Counted from the first letter of the stretch, positions 9,284 to 18,742 are shown. The stretch is DNA of 64,000 bases from Propionivibrio dicarboxylicus (GCA_945902805.1 CAMDMZ010000017.1:33180-97179); one strand, 5' to 3'. Numbers and translations: made by a program. Notes: a model not told the origin generated them from the sequence alone.

Positions 9284-10653
9284 CCCAACAGGAGTTCCTA
9301 GCGATCGCAAAGCGCATTGGGGGCGGGGGCGGGGGCGGCTCCGATGCGATGACAATGCGGACGATTGCGCATGATGATGCGCGGAAGGCGATCATATTCG
9401 GCAATCTGATCATCTTCATCGGCCTCGGACTTTTCTTTGCCTGGGCAATGTTTGCGCCGCTCGACGAGGGTGTTCCGGCGCGCGGCGTGGTGGTGGTTGA
9501 GTCGATGCGAAAGGTGGTAACGCACACCACGGGCGGAAGTATTGCCGCAATCCACGTCAAGGAGAACCAGTCGATCAAAGAAGGCGACCTGCTGATTTCA
9601 CTAGAGAGCAACAAGGCGCAATCGGCGTTTGATTCGCTTGCTCAAGAATTTGTCGGTGCCTCGTCAAAGCTGGCTCGACTAACGGCGGAGCAGACGCTCC
9701 TAAACGAAATCGAGTTCCCGGAAGAGCTCGTCAGCTTCGCCGAGGAAATTGGCCGCATGGATACATTGAAGGCGCAGCTGGACCTTTTTCATATGCGAAA
9801 AAAGACATTGGCCAGCGAACAAGCCATCTTGCGAGAAAATATTAGCGCATCAGGTGGGCAAGCCCATGGCTTACGCCAGCAGTACGCCGCCAAGGCGGAA
9901 CAACTAGCGCTTTTGAAACAGGAGGCTGCATCAACTCGGCCACTGGTCGAATCTGGTTACGCATCACGCAACAGCCTCCTGGACCTTGAACGGCGAACTG
10001 CAGAGCTATCGAGTGCCATGACCGAGCTTCAAACGCGTGCCGCCAAAGAGTCCAGCACAAGCGCCGAACTCAAGTTGCGTCAGCTGCAACGCCAACAAGA
10101 GTTCCTTCGCGATGTCGATCAACAAATTACGGAAACGCGACGGGAAGTTCTGATGCTGCAGGAACGACTGAACGATGCCCGCGTGGATCTGGACATGAAG
10201 AAGATCCGCGCCCCCGTTAATGGGCAGGTACTTGCCCTGCAAATGCACACGGTAGGTGCCGCCATTACGCCGGGGGCCAAGATTCTTGAAATAGTGCCGG
10301 AAAATGAAACCTTGCTGATTGATGTTCAGCTCCCGCTGCAGACTATCAATAGTGTGGAGGTTGGGCTCAAAACCGATGTGCGCATCTCGGCGTTTATCAA
10401 AGATCCGCAATTGGTCATCGAAGGCGTCTTGCAGTCCGTCTCATCTGATGTGCATGAATCTACAGCACCTAATCCACCCTACTATCTTGGCCGCGTCGCC
10501 ATCACTCCGGAAGGCATGGCGCAACTTGCCGGGCGCCAGCTGCGTCCAGGTATGTCTGTGGATGTGATCATCAAGACCGGCGAGCGGAGCTTGCTGAACT
10601 ACTTGCTACGCCCAATCATGAAGCAATTGTTCTACGCCCTGAAGGAACAGTAG
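9280..10653 (+). CDS. HlyD family type I secretion adaptor
   Basis: A 457-residue periplasmic adaptor. One membrane segment lies near residues 39-57 (IIFGNLIIFIGLGLFFAWAM), followed by a lipoyl-like half motif (TTGGSIAAIHVKENQSIKEG), a long coiled coil (about residues 110-310) and the second half motif with VNGQVLALQMHTVGAAITPG. The start is a TTG that overlaps the stop of the ABC gene (TTGA), with GGAAG 6 nt upstream; an ATG about 24 residues further in is an alternative. Just after the start, three GGGGGC units encode seven consecutive glycines in the cytoplasmic tail. Confidence 0.9.
   Translation: MTQQEFLAIAKRIGGGGGGGSDAMTMRTIAHDDARKAIIFGNLIIFIGLGLFFAWAMFAPLDEGVPARGVVVVESMRKVVTHTTGGSIAAIHVKENQSIKEGDLLISLESNKAQSAFDSLAQEFVGASSKLARLTAEQTLLNEIEFPEELVSFAEEIGRMDTLKAQLDLFHMRKKTLASEQAILRENISASGGQAHGLRQQYAAKAEQLALLKQEAASTRPLVESGYASRNSLLDLERRTAELSSAMTELQTRAAKESSTSAELKLRQLQRQQEFLRDVDQQITETRREVLMLQERLNDARVDLDMKKIRAPVNGQVLALQMHTVGAAITPGAKILEIVPENETLLIDVQLPLQTINSVEVGLKTDVRISAFIKDPQLVIEGVLQSVSSDVHESTAPNPPYYLGRVAITPEGMAQLAGRQLRPGMSVDVIIKTGERSLLNYLLRPIMKQLFYALKEQ
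9319..9336 (+). repeat. Hexanucleotide (GGGGGC)x3 tract
   Basis: Three tandem GGGGGC units encode a glycine run in the N-terminal tail of the HlyD-type adaptor. Loss or gain of a unit would change the protein by two glycines without a frameshift. The G runs could also form a G-quadruplex on the non-template strand. Confidence 0.6.
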
Positions 10654-10672
10654 AAGCTACATGCCGAGCAAC

Positions 10673-10702
10673 AAAAAACGCGGCCGACGAGCCGCGTTTC
10701 TT
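10673..10702. terminator. Bidirectional terminator between T1SS and fliE
   Basis: A perfect 9-bp stem AAACGCGGC / GCCGCGTTT with a 6-nt loop (10676-10699). On the minus strand it is followed by a run of six T; on the plus strand by TTTCTTATT. It sits between two convergent genes and should end both transcripts. Confidence 0.9.
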
Positions 10703-10744
10703 ATTGCTGGCCTCGTATGAAGCCACCAACTGTTTCGTTGGGCG

Positions 10745-11071
10745 TTAAACCTGCATATTCATGATGTCATGATACGCCGTCACCAGCTTATTGCGTACCT
10801 GCACCATCTGCTGGAAGGAAATATTTGCCTTCTGAAGATTGACCATGACGTCCTGCAAATTGACATTGCTCTGGCCGGTCGAGAACTCCTCAGCCATCTT
10901 GTGGGCGTCCTTCTGGGCGGCATTGACCTGATCAATGGTGGTCTTCAAGACCTCCGCAAAACCCGGCCCGTCTGTCGGCGCGACATTGCCGGCAGGTTTG
11001 CTTCCGGTCAGCGCAGAACTATTGCGCAGTTCGGACAGCATTTGGTCAAGTTTTTGGGTATCGATGGCCAT
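10745..11071 (-). CDS. fliE: Flagellar hook-basal body protein FliE
   Basis: A 108-residue protein of typical FliE length, with the conserved C-terminal part NLQKANISFQQMVQVRNKLVTAYHDIMNM. FliE joins the MS ring to the rod and is exported by the flagellar type III system. It is the last gene before a terminator and follows a sigma-54 promoter at 11109-11124, so it appears to be transcribed alone, downstream of the regulator gene flrC. Near its start codon the DNA has a TTGCCGGCA sequence (around 10987) resembling half of the dyad operator described elsewhere in the window; that link is weak. Confidence 0.95.
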   Translation of the reverse strand: MAIDTQKLDQMLSELRNSSALTGSKPAGNVAPTDGPGFAEVLKTTIDQVNAAQKDAHKMAEEFSTGQSNVNLQDVMVNLQKANISFQQMVQVRNKLVTAYHDIMNMQV

Positions 11072-11108
11072 GGGGTCAAGCTTAATGGATTTTTCTCAGG
11101 AATGAAAT

Positions 11109-11124
11109 AGCAAGTGGCGTGCCC
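11109..11124 (-). promoter_or_regulatory. Sigma-54 promoter of fliE
   Basis: On the minus strand GGGCACG-CCAC-TTGCT matches the TGGCACG-N4-TTGCW consensus except for the first base; the invariant GG and GC are correctly spaced. The fliE ATG lies about 38 nt downstream. Confidence 0.85.
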
Positions 11125-11140
11125 GGAGCGTTTGTCCGAC

Positions 11141-12562
11141 TCATTCGTCGTCCATGTCCTTGTAGAACCCTTCATCGCGGTATTGCGCCAACTTGTAGCG
11201 CAGCGTGCGTTCGGAGATACCCAAGATGGAAACGGCCTTCTTACGCGAGCCGCCAACGTTAGCCAGGGTATCGAGAATGTGCTGACGCTCCAGATCCTTC
11301 ATGTTTGCTGGGGCCCCTACCGGCACCACAAGCTCTTGATTAACTGGACTTTCTGAAAAAGTCGGTGCTGGCGGGACGGCGCTTGGCTGCGGTGCGACCG
11401 GTACGGACGGTTGCGCATACGACGGCGCCGCTCCACCACTGAGCAGCAGTACGTCCGCCTCGATAACCTCACCAGTAGCGAGAATCAGGGCGCGCTGCAC
11501 CACGTTTTCGAGTTCGCGTACATTGCCCGGCCATGGATAAGCGGCGAGCTTGGCCTCGGCGGATGCGGCAAATCTTGCCGCGCGCTTCTGTGCCGCTGCC
11601 TGGCGCACCAGACAATGACGCGCCAGGGGCACGATATCGCCGGGTCGTGCCCGCAAGGGCGGGATCTCGATCGGGAAGACATTCAGCCGGTAATACAAAT
11701 CCTCACGAAAGCGACCAGCACGTACCTCACTCAACATGTCCCGGTTGGAGGTCGCCAGAACGCGGATATCAATAGCCACCGGCTTCTTGCCACCGACACG
11801 CTCGACTTCGCGCTCCTGCAGCACACGCAGCAGTTTGGCTTGCAGCGCCAGAGGCATTTCGGAGATTTCGTCGAGCAGCAGCGTGCCGCCATCCGCCTGC
11901 TCAAACTTGCCCGGCTGCGCCGTTTGCGCCCCGGTGAACGCGCCCTTTTCATGACCAAACAAGGTTGCCTCAAGCAGGTTATCGGGGATCGCGGCACAGT
12001 TGATGGCGACAAACGGGCCTTTCCGAGTACCGCCGCGCGGCGATTGATCATGAATATAGCGGGCAAACACTTCCTTGCCGACACCCGATTCACCGGTTAG
12101 CAAAACAGTGGCATCGGTCTTGGCCACACGCGCCGCAAGCAGCAGGGTTTCGCGAGTTCGCGGATCAATCGCGATCACGCCGTCGGCAGGCGCGGGCGGC
12201 GTAGCGTAGCGGGCGATTTGTTCGATCAATGTCTTCGGCTCGAACGGCTTAAGCATGAAATCGCACGCCCCACCACGCATCGCGGCGACCGCCTTGTCCA
12301 CGTCGCCAAACGCGGTCATGAGCAAGACGGGCAGTCCGGGGTAGCGGCTGCGGATCTCGCCGAGCAATCTCAGGCCATCCATCGGCGACATGCGCAGATC
12401 GGAAACCACCATATTGAAGGTCTTGCGCGCCAGTGCCTCAAGGGCTGCTGGGCCGCCATCGGCGCCAAACGGACGATGTCCGGCGGCTTCCAGTGTAATC
12501 AGCAGCGCATCGCGCAAGGATTCGTCGTCTTCGACGACCAGGATACTTAGTGAGTCTGACAT
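11141..12562 (-). CDS. flrC: Sigma-54-dependent flagellar response regulator (FlrC/FleR type)
   Basis: A 473-residue NtrC-type activator. The receiver domain (1-120) has the phospho-acceptor Asp55 in VVSDLRM. The AAA+ domain has Walker A GESGVGKE (157-164) and the sigma-54 contact loop GAFTGA (207-212). A Fis-type helix-turn-helix lies at about 425-465 (GGSRKKAVSILGISERTLRYKL). The linker between AAA+ and DNA-binding domains holds an exact copy of the dispersed repeat, read as AVPPAPTF (395-402). It should switch on the sigma-54 promoters seen for fliE, fliF, fliK, flgK and flgB. Its start overlaps the end of the kinase gene by 16 bases, so the two are coupled. Confidence 0.93.
   Translation of the reverse strand: MSDSLSILVVEDDESLRDALLITLEAAGHRPFGADGGPAALEALARKTFNMVVSDLRMSPMDGLRLLGEIRSRYPGLPVLLMTAFGDVDKAVAAMRGGACDFMLKPFEPKTLIEQIARYATPPAPADGVIAIDPRTRETLLLAARVAKTDATVLLTGESGVGKEVFARYIHDQSPRGGTRKGPFVAINCAAIPDNLLEATLFGHEKGAFTGAQTAQPGKFEQADGGTLLLDEISEMPLALQAKLLRVLQEREVERVGGKKPVAIDIRVLATSNRDMLSEVRAGRFREDLYYRLNVFPIEIPPLRARPGDIVPLARHCLVRQAAAQKRAARFAASAEAKLAAYPWPGNVRELENVVQRALILATGEVIEADVLLLSGGAAPSYAQPSVPVAPQPSAVPPAPTFSESPVNQELVVPVGAPANMKDLERQHILDTLANVGGSRKKAVSILGISERTLRYKLAQYRDEGFYKDMDDE
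11358..11383 (+). repeat. Dispersed repeat, copy 4
   Basis: Exact core on the plus strand, inside the minus-strand flrC gene, in the linker before the helix-turn-helix. Read as AVPPAPTF. Confidence 0.9.
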
Positions 12563-13773
12563 GGCAAGGTAAGGAGAAATTCGGCGCCGGCACCGGGTTG
12601 CGAATGGACCTCGATACTACCGCCATGCGCGCGCGCAACGCCACGGGCAATAGCAAGACCGAGTCCGGTACCTTCGGGACGAGTGGTAAAAAACGGCTCG
12701 AAAAGACGTGCCGCCGTGATCGCATCCATACCGCGACCATTATCGATGACCCGGATTGTCACCGCTTCCGCACTAGGATCGGCCGCCAGCGTAATGCGCG
12801 CAGCGCCATCGACATCCACCGCTTGCAGCGCATTCTCGAGCAGGTTGGTCAGCGCGCCGGTAAGTGCTTTGCGATTGCCGATCACCACAGTGCCGTCCGA
12901 TGCATCGGCCACCACAAAGTGGATGCCGCAGTTTTGCGCCAACGGCTCAAAGGTCTGGGCCAGTTCGCCGAGCAGATCGGACACCGCAAAGCTTTCGCGC
13001 CCAAGGACTTCGCCGCGAGCGAAGAGCAACATATCCTGAATCAGGCGTTCAAGGTGTTTGAGGCGGGCGACAGTTTTCTCGGCGATAGAAACGCGAGTCG
13101 CCGCCGGCAGATCGGGATTTTCCAGATTGCCGGCGTAGAGCAAGGCCGCCGCCAGCGGAGTACGCAACTGATGCGCCAACTGCGCCGCCATCTCGCCCAT
13201 CGCGGCGAGACGATGATTTCGCGCGGCCTGGGTTTTGAGTTGCTGGGCTTCGGTAATGTCGTGCACCAACACAATGCGGCCACCGGCCGAGTCGAGGGGC
13301 GTCACCGCAATTGCCAATCGACGCTCGCCGCACAAATGCTCGCCCGGGGTATCGGTCGCCTGCAACGACTCGACTTCAACCTCAGACCACGACCGATCCA
13401 GGGTAGCGCCAAGTAGTTCATCCGCCGCCGGATTGCTGGTCAGCACTCGACCGTCCGCACCGAGCACCACCACGCCTGCTGGCAAAGCCGCCAGTAACAA
13501 GCTCAGGCGCTCGGTCAGCGCCGCCTTCTCTTGATATTGCTGACGCAGCTTACCGTTCGCGACGGCCAGTTCCTGTGTCAGACGTGACACCTGACCTTGC
13601 AGTTCAGCATACGCGCTGCTTAACTCTTCTGAGGCCTGACTAAAAATACGGAACGCTTCTGCCAGGCGCTGCGCCTCGCCAGGGGAAACTTCGCCGGCGC
13701 CAGTCGTACCATTGGTGCCACCAACGGGTGGCACGGGAGATGCAGAGGATGCTGAAGCCGCAAGGATTTCCAT
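12547..13773 (-). CDS. flrB: Flagellar sensor histidine kinase (FlrB/FleS type)
   Basis: About 408 residues with no membrane segment, so probably cytoplasmic, as in FlrB/FleS. It has an N-terminal coiled coil, a PAS-like domain, a HisKA domain with the phospho-accepting His in LAHQLRTPLAAAL, and an HATPase domain with NLLENAL (N box), VIDNGRGMD and PEGTGLGLAI. It should phosphorylate FlrC, whose gene overlaps its end. The start is uncertain. I chose the ATG at 13773 because it gives a family-typical length, though no good Shine-Dalgarno precedes it. A TTG at 13896 would add 41 residues and run across the dyad operator region, which seems less likely. Confidence 0.9.
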   Translation of the reverse strand: MEILAASASSASPVPPVGGTNGTTGAGEVSPGEAQRLAEAFRIFSQASEELSSAYAELQGQVSRLTQELAVANGKLRQQYQEKAALTERLSLLLAALPAGVVVLGADGRVLTSNPAADELLGATLDRSWSEVEVESLQATDTPGEHLCGERRLAIAVTPLDSAGGRIVLVHDITEAQQLKTQAARNHRLAAMGEMAAQLAHQLRTPLAAALLYAGNLENPDLPAATRVSIAEKTVARLKHLERLIQDMLLFARGEVLGRESFAVSDLLGELAQTFEPLAQNCGIHFVVADASDGTVVIGNRKALTGALTNLLENALQAVDVDGAARITLAADPSAEAVTIRVIDNGRGMDAITAARLFEPFFTTRPEGTGLGLAIARGVARAHGGSIEVHSQPGAGAEFLLTLPCQTH

Positions 13774-13843
13774 GACGGGTGATGATGGCAGAATCCCTAC
13801 CCAAAGCCAAGGCAGATCGGGCTCGAACAGGGCTCCGATTTGC

Positions 13844-13858
13844 CGGCAAAAATTGCCG
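13844..13858. promoter_or_regulatory. Dyad operator CGGCAA-N3-TTGCCG (flrB/fliF)
   Basis: Perfect dyad CGGCAAAAATTGCCG in the divergent flrB/fliF gap, 8 nt upstream of the putative fliF sigma-54 site. It is one of four such dyads in the window, all in flagellar regulatory gaps. Candidate FlrC binding site; inference. Confidence 0.6.
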
Positions 13859-13866
13859 CTACTTAC

Positions 13867-13882
13867 GGGAACCGCTCTTGCT
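13867..13882 (+). promoter_or_regulatory. Probable sigma-54 promoter of fliF
   Basis: GGGAACC-GCTC-TTGCT keeps the GG/GC pair at correct spacing but differs from consensus at three positions of the -24 box. The fliF ATG is about 54 nt further on. Confidence 0.55.
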
Positions 13883-13935
13883 AACGCAGTCCACAATCCG
13901 GCAGCGGTTCAACTTGGTGCCGCCAGAAAGAGAAC

Positions 13936-15609
13936 ATGGCAGAAAATGCAGCGGCAGCGGTCGCCCGTCCGGCCCCGTTTCCACTATCGATGGAGGCATT
14001 CAACCGACTTTCCGCACGGCAAAAGCTGGCGGGGATGGTGGGCGTTGCGCTATTGATAGCGGTCCTGGTCGGGGGCTTGCTATGGACCAAAGAGCCGCCC
14101 TACGCCATTCTGTTTGCCAATTTCGATGAAAAGGATGGCGGCGCGATTGTCGCCGCACTGCAGCAACAAAACATCCCGTATCACTATGCCGAAGGTGGCC
14201 GAGCGATTCTCGTCCCGCAGGCCAAGGTCCATGACGTCCGTTTGAAACTGGCCTCACAAGGCCTGCCGAAAGGTGGCCTTGTGGGGTTCGAGATCATGGA
14301 ATCACAGAAGCTCGGCATCAGCCAGTTTGCCGAGCAGATCAACTATCAACGCGCACTGGAAGGCGAGCTGGCGCGCTCGATCGGATCGCTCGCCGCCGTC
14401 AGTGGCGCTCGCGTGCATCTGGCTATCCCGAAACAAACCGGCTTCCTGCGCGACGACACCAAGACCTCCGCCTCGATCGTGGTCAACCTCGCCGCCGGGC
14501 GCACGCTCGAATCATCGCAGGTGGCCGGCATCGTCCATCTGGTGTCGTCGAGCGTGCCCCAACTCAACCCGCTCAATGTCAGCGTGATCGACCAGAACGG
14601 CAATCTGATCTCGCAACAGCGAGACAAACTCCAGGATGCAGGGCTCGACCCGTCGCAATTGAAGTACGTGCGCGAACTGGAATCGATCTACACCAAACGC
14701 ATCGAGGCCATTCTCGCCCCCATCGTCGGCAGCACTAACGTCAAGGCCCAGGTCACTGCCGATATCGACTTCTCGCAGACCGATCAAGTCGCTGAGAACT
14801 ACAAACCGAATCCGACCCCTGATACGGCGGTGCGCAGCCAGCAAACCACCGAGGCCGGCACCGGCACTCCCGGCGCCGTCGGCGTTCCCGGGGCACTCAC
14901 CAATCAGGCTCCCGCCCCGGCGACCGCGCCGATCACCACACCACCCGCTCCGGGTACACCGGGCGGTACACCACCGTCACCGACCTCCGCTGCAGGAATC
15001 AACTATTCTCGCAACGCCACGGTCAATTACGAAGTGGACAAAACGATCAGGCACACCAAAGGCATGCCGGGCGTCGTGCGCCGGCTTTCCGTCGCTGTCG
15101 TCGTCAATCATCGTACCGACCCGACCAAGCCGAAACCGATTCCACTTAGCGAAATCGAGATCAAGCAAGTCACCGATCTCGCCCGCGAAGCCATGGGCTT
15201 CAACAAGGATCGCGGTGATACGCTGAACGTCGCCAATGCCCCCTTCACCATTCCGGAAAAGGAAGTCATCCCAGACTCGCCGATTTGGAAGGACGCCGAA
15301 TTGATCGCCTTGCTCAAGGAACTGGCACGCTACCTGGTCATCGGTGGCATCGCCTTCTACCTCTGGTCCAAGCTGCTTAAACCGGTGGTCGACAAACTGC
15401 TTGAACCACCGCCACCGACGCCGGAAAAGGAAGAGGACGCCAACGATTCGATCGAGATCGGCGCCGATGGCCTGCCACATCTGGTGCATCACAATCCGCA
15501 CCAGGCCTATGAGGACAAGCTCGCCGAAGCCCGCGAACTAGCGCGCAAAGACCCGAAGGCCGTCGCCAACATGCTGAAGGAATGGATGGATGGCGGCGAA
15601 GGAAAATGA
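13936..15609 (+). CDS. fliF: Flagellar MS-ring protein FliF
   Basis: A 557-residue MS-ring protein. TM1 is at about 31-50 (LAGMVGVALLIAVLVGGLLW), the periplasmic ring-building motifs follow (LASQGLPKGG, ELARSIGSLAAVSGARVHLA, NPLNVSVIDQNG), and TM2 lies near 455-475. The C-terminal tail that binds FliG ends the protein. A Pro/Gly/Thr-rich stretch at about 300-350 sits in the periplasmic loop that is variable in this family. First gene of the fliFGHIJ run; its end overlaps fliG by 20 bases. Confidence 0.97.
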   Translation: MAENAAAAVARPAPFPLSMEAFNRLSARQKLAGMVGVALLIAVLVGGLLWTKEPPYAILFANFDEKDGGAIVAALQQQNIPYHYAEGGRAILVPQAKVHDVRLKLASQGLPKGGLVGFEIMESQKLGISQFAEQINYQRALEGELARSIGSLAAVSGARVHLAIPKQTGFLRDDTKTSASIVVNLAAGRTLESSQVAGIVHLVSSSVPQLNPLNVSVIDQNGNLISQQRDKLQDAGLDPSQLKYVRELESIYTKRIEAILAPIVGSTNVKAQVTADIDFSQTDQVAENYKPNPTPDTAVRSQQTTEAGTGTPGAVGVPGALTNQAPAPATAPITTPPAPGTPGGTPPSPTSAAGINYSRNATVNYEVDKTIRHTKGMPGVVRRLSVAVVVNHRTDPTKPKPIPLSEIEIKQVTDLAREAMGFNKDRGDTLNVANAPFTIPEKEVIPDSPIWKDAELIALLKELARYLVIGGIAFYLWSKLLKPVVDKLLEPPPPTPEKEEDANDSIEIGADGLPHLVHHNPHQAYEDKLAEARELARKDPKAVANMLKEWMDGGEGK

Positions 15610-16597
15610 TCCGATCGAGAAGGGCGCGATTCTGCTGCTCTCACTCGGCCCGGACGAAGCTGCCGAGATTCTGAAGAATCTCGGGCCGAAGGAAGTACAG
15701 AAGCTCGGCCATGCCATGGCGGCGCTGAAACAGGTGCCGCGCGAACGCATCGAGGAAGTCATCGACGAATTCAAGGAGCATGCCGCCAAGGGTGCTCCGG
15801 TCTCGGTCGACGAAGAGGCCATCAAGGCCATGCTGACCAAGGCATTGGGCGACGACCGTGCTGCCAGCCTGATCGGTCGCATCCTGCAAGGCGGCGACAC
15901 CGCTGGCATCGAAGGTCTGAAGTGGATGGACGCGCCCACCGTCGCCGACCTCATCCGCAACGAACACCCGCAGATCATCGCCACGATTCTGGTGCATCTG
16001 GAATTCGATCACGCCGGCGAAATCCTGAAGAGCTTTACCGACCGCCTGCGCAACGATGTGCTGCTGCGTATCGCCACGCTTGATGGCGTGCAACCGATTG
16101 CCTTGCGCGAGCTCAATGAAGCCATGGCACGCATCCTTTCCGGTGCTTCGGCCAACGTCAAAAAGGCGGCGATGGGTGGCATTCGTCATGCGGCGGAAAT
16201 CCTCAATTTCGTCGGCCAGGCCGCCGAAACCACCATGATGGACAATGTGCGCGAATACGATCCCGAACTCGCCCAGAAGATCCTCGACGAAATGTTCGTC
16301 TTCGAAAACCTGATGGATGTCGACGATCGCGGTATCCAGTTGCTGTTGCGCGAAGTACAGTCTGATTCACTGATCCTTGCCCTCAAAGGCGCATCGCAGG
16401 AACTGCGCGACAAAGTGTTCAAGAACATGTCGCAGCGTGCCGCCGAAATGCTCAAGGAAGATCTCGAATCGAAAGGTCCAGTACGACTCTCCGAAGTGGA
16501 AGGCGAACAGAAGGAAATCCTCAAGATTGCGCGTCGCCTGGCCGACGAAGGGCAGATTCAGCTCGGCGGCGGCGGTGATGGCGACGCCATGATCTGA
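15590..16597 (+). CDS. fliG: Flagellar motor switch protein FliG
   Basis: A 335-residue switch protein of standard length. It has the N-terminal FliF-binding part (GAILLLSLGPDEAAEILKNL), the middle armadillo-like region with the EHPQ motif (RNEHPQIIATILVHL), and the C-terminal torque region with DVDDRGIQLLLREVQSD and MLKEDLESKGPVRLSEVE, whose charged residues meet the stator. It forms the C-ring rotor with FliM and FliN. Translation is coupled to fliF (20-base overlap) and to fliH (TGATG). Confidence 0.97.
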   Translation: MAAKENDPIEKGAILLLSLGPDEAAEILKNLGPKEVQKLGHAMAALKQVPRERIEEVIDEFKEHAAKGAPVSVDEEAIKAMLTKALGDDRAASLIGRILQGGDTAGIEGLKWMDAPTVADLIRNEHPQIIATILVHLEFDHAGEILKSFTDRLRNDVLLRIATLDGVQPIALRELNEAMARILSGASANVKKAAMGGIRHAAEILNFVGQAAETTMMDNVREYDPELAQKILDEMFVFENLMDVDDRGIQLLLREVQSDSLILALKGASQELRDKVFKNMSQRAAEMLKEDLESKGPVRLSEVEGEQKEILKIARRLADEGQIQLGGGGDGDAMI

Positions 16598-17304
16598 TGA
16601 CGACCGCACCGAAACCCGTGTCCTCGATGACGGCGTGGGAACGTTGGGAACTGGCCAGCTTTGACGAGGCTGCCAGCACGACAGGCGGCGTCAGCAGCAA
16701 ACCAGATGCCGTCCCGCCAGCACCGACTTTTTCGGCCGCCGAGATTGCGCAGCTGCGCGAGGATGCCAAGCGCGAGGGCTACGAGAGCGGGCACCAGACC
16801 GGCCTCGAAGAAGGTCTGGCTGAAGGCCGTGCCAAAGGCGAAGCGGAGGCACTTAAACTGGGAAATGATGCGGCTGAAGCGCTGCTCGCCGTCGCCGCCA
16901 AACTGGACCAGCAACTGGCCGAACTCGATCAAACTGTGGCCGAGGAAATTGTTGCTCTGGCGGCGGAAATCGCCCGTCAAGTGGTGTCGCAAGCCGTCGC
17001 GCTGAAGCCAGAAACCATTATCAATGTCGTCCGCGAAGCCCTGACTCATCTGCCACTGCAGCATGCCGCCATCTACCTGCACCCCGACGATGCCTCCTTG
17101 ACCCGCTCTTACGCGGGCGAACAACTTAGTCATGCGGGGCATCGCATCCACGAGAATGCCAAGCTGGCGCGCGGTGATGTGATGATCGAGGCCGGCGGTA
17201 GCCAAATCGATGCGTCACTGGCGACCCGCTGGCGTCGGGTGCTGACGACCATCGGCCAGGACACACCCTGGCTGGCCGACTCCAAAGACAAAGAACCCGC
17301 GTGA
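16597..17304 (+). CDS. fliH: Flagellar export ATPase regulator FliH
   Basis: A 235-residue FliH. It has the glycine-rich helical segment typical of the family ([20 protein letters not shown], about residues 62-82) and the C-terminal domain with [16 protein letters not shown] sequence and the [21 protein letters not shown] segment that binds FliI. It restrains and recruits the FliI ATPase to the export gate. The N-terminal tail holds an exact copy of the dispersed repeat, read as AVPPAPTF at about residues 38-45. Its ATG overlaps the fliG stop by one base, and its end overlaps the fliI start (GTGA). Confidence 0.92.
   Translation: MTTAPKPVSSMTAWERWELASFDEAASTTGGVSSKPDAVPPAPTFSAAEIAQLREDAKREGYESGHQTGLEEGLAEGRAKGEAEALKLGNDAAEALLAVAAKLDQQLAELDQTVAEEIVALAAEIARQVVSQAVALKPETIINVVREALTHLPLQHAAIYLHPDDASLTRSYAGEQLSHAGHRIHENAKLARGDVMIEAGGSQIDASLATRWRRVLTTIGQDTPWLADSKDKEPA
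16708..16732 (-). repeat. Dispersed repeat, copy 5
   Basis: Exact core on the minus strand, inside the plus-strand fliH N-terminal tail. Read as AVPPAPTF. Confidence 0.9.
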
Positions 17305-18698
17305 ATCCCACCTGCCTTGGCCGTCATCTCGCGGCCTGTCGCGAGCAAGTCGCACATAGCGAACCCTTCGTCGCCGCCGGGCGCCTGACCCGCATCAACG
17401 GCCTGGTGATGGAAGCATCTGGCCTCAAACTACCACTCGGATCGGGTGCACTAATCCAGGTGTCGCGCGGCGAAATGGTCGAGGCCGAAGTCGTCGGCTT
17501 TTCCGGCGAACGCCTGTTCATGATGCCGGCTGAAGATGTCTATGGACTCGCGCCGGGCGCCCTGGTACTGCCGCTGGAAGTCGCGGGCCAAGCCCCATCG
17601 CTGCGCGAGGCCTCGGTGCCCACCGTGCGCCGTGCCACGGATCGGGCCAAGCATCTTCCGGTGGGTGACGCCCTGCTGGGACGCGTCATGGACGGCAATG
17701 GCCGCCCGCTCGACAGCCTCGGCCCGATCGATGCACAGCAGACACGGTCCCTTGCCAGTCGGCCACTCAACCCCCTGCGGCGCGAACCGATCCGCCACAG
17801 CATGGATGTCGGCATCCGTGCCATCAATGCCCTGATGACCGTTGGCCGCGGTCAGCGTCTGGGCCTATTTGCCGGTTCAGGGGTCGGCAAGAGCGTGCTG
17901 CTCGGAATGATGGCGCGCTATACGGAAGCCGAAGTGATCGTCGTTGGACTGATAGGCGAACGCGGTCGCGAAGTTCAGGAATTCATCGAACAGAACCTCG
18001 GCGAGGAAGGCTTGCGTCGCTCAGTTGTGGTCGCCGCGCCGGCCGATGTCAGCCCCTTGATGCGGCTGCAAGGCGCCTCCTACGCCACGGCGATCGCCGA
18101 ACACTTCCGCGATCAAGGCAAGCACGTGCTGCTGATCATGGACTCCCTCACCCGCTTTGCCATGGCGCAACGCGAAGTCGCGCTGGCGATCGGGGAGCCG
18201 CCCGTCACGCGCGGTTACCCGCCGTCGGTATTCGCGCGCCTGCCGCAACTGGTTGAACGCGCCGGCAATGGCGAGGTTGGCGGCGGCTCGATCACCGCGT
18301 TCTACACCGTGCTGGCCGAGGGCGACGACCAGAATGATCCCATTGCCGATGCAGCCCGCGCGATTCTCGACGGCCACATTGTGCTCAGCCGGCAACTGGC
18401 CGACGCCGGCCACTATCCGGCGATCGATATCGAGCAGTCGATTTCACGCGTCATGCCGAACTTGATCGAACCTGCGCACATGGAACAAGTGCGCCACTTC
18501 AAGCAGCTTTACTCGCGCTACCAACGGGCGCGCGACTTGTTGGCGGTGGGTGCTTACGTGCCGGGCTCAGACGGGCTGCTCGACCGCGCAATTGCCCTGT
18601 ACCCCAAACTGGAATCCTTCCTGCAACAGGAAATCGGTGAACGCGCCACCAGCCGGACGTCCCTAAATCAACTCAGCATGCTGTTTGTTGGCGCGTAG
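17301..18698 (+). CDS. fliI: Flagellar type III export ATPase FliI
   Basis: A 465-residue F1-beta-like ATPase. Walker A is AGSGVGKS at about residue 192, followed by [12 protein letters not shown] and a Walker [17 protein letters not shown]. It also has the SGGGS-like loop [20 protein letters not shown]. It powers substrate loading at the flagellar export gate together with FliH and FliJ. The GTG start overlaps the stop of fliH. Length and motifs are standard. Confidence 0.97.
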   Translation: MNPTCLGRHLAACREQVAHSEPFVAAGRLTRINGLVMEASGLKLPLGSGALIQVSRGEMVEAEVVGFSGERLFMMPAEDVYGLAPGALVLPLEVAGQAPSLREASVPTVRRATDRAKHLPVGDALLGRVMDGNGRPLDSLGPIDAQQTRSLASRPLNPLRREPIRHSMDVGIRAINALMTVGRGQRLGLFAGSGVGKSVLLGMMARYTEAEVIVVGLIGERGREVQEFIEQNLGEEGLRRSVVVAAPADVSPLMRLQGASYATAIAEHFRDQGKHVLLIMDSLTRFAMAQREVALAIGEPPVTRGYPPSVFARLPQLVERAGNGEVGGGSITAFYTVLAEGDDQNDPIADAARAILDGHIVLSRQLADAGHYPAIDIEQSISRVMPNLIEPAHMEQVRHFKQLYSRYQRARDLLAVGAYVPGSDGLLDRAIALYPKLESFLQQEIGERATSRTSLNQLSMLFVGA

Positions 18699-18742
18699 AA
18701 TTTACAGCGCCGCTCTCGCCGCACGCTGTTAACTCCTGCTAA

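Noticed and set aside
12550..13416. Plus-strand open frame of 288 codons opposite the flrB kinase gene
   Set aside because: Shadow of a conserved histidine kinase; its translation shows no known motif.
13700..13735. SPVPPVGGTNGTTG in the FlrB N-terminus as a repeat relic
   Set aside because: The DNA shares no continuous match with the core.
13844..13858. The dyad CGGCAAAAATTGCCG considered as the fliF sigma-54 promoter itself
   Set aside because: GG and GC are separated by 8, not 10, bases, so it cannot be a -24/-12 element; it was kept as an operator.
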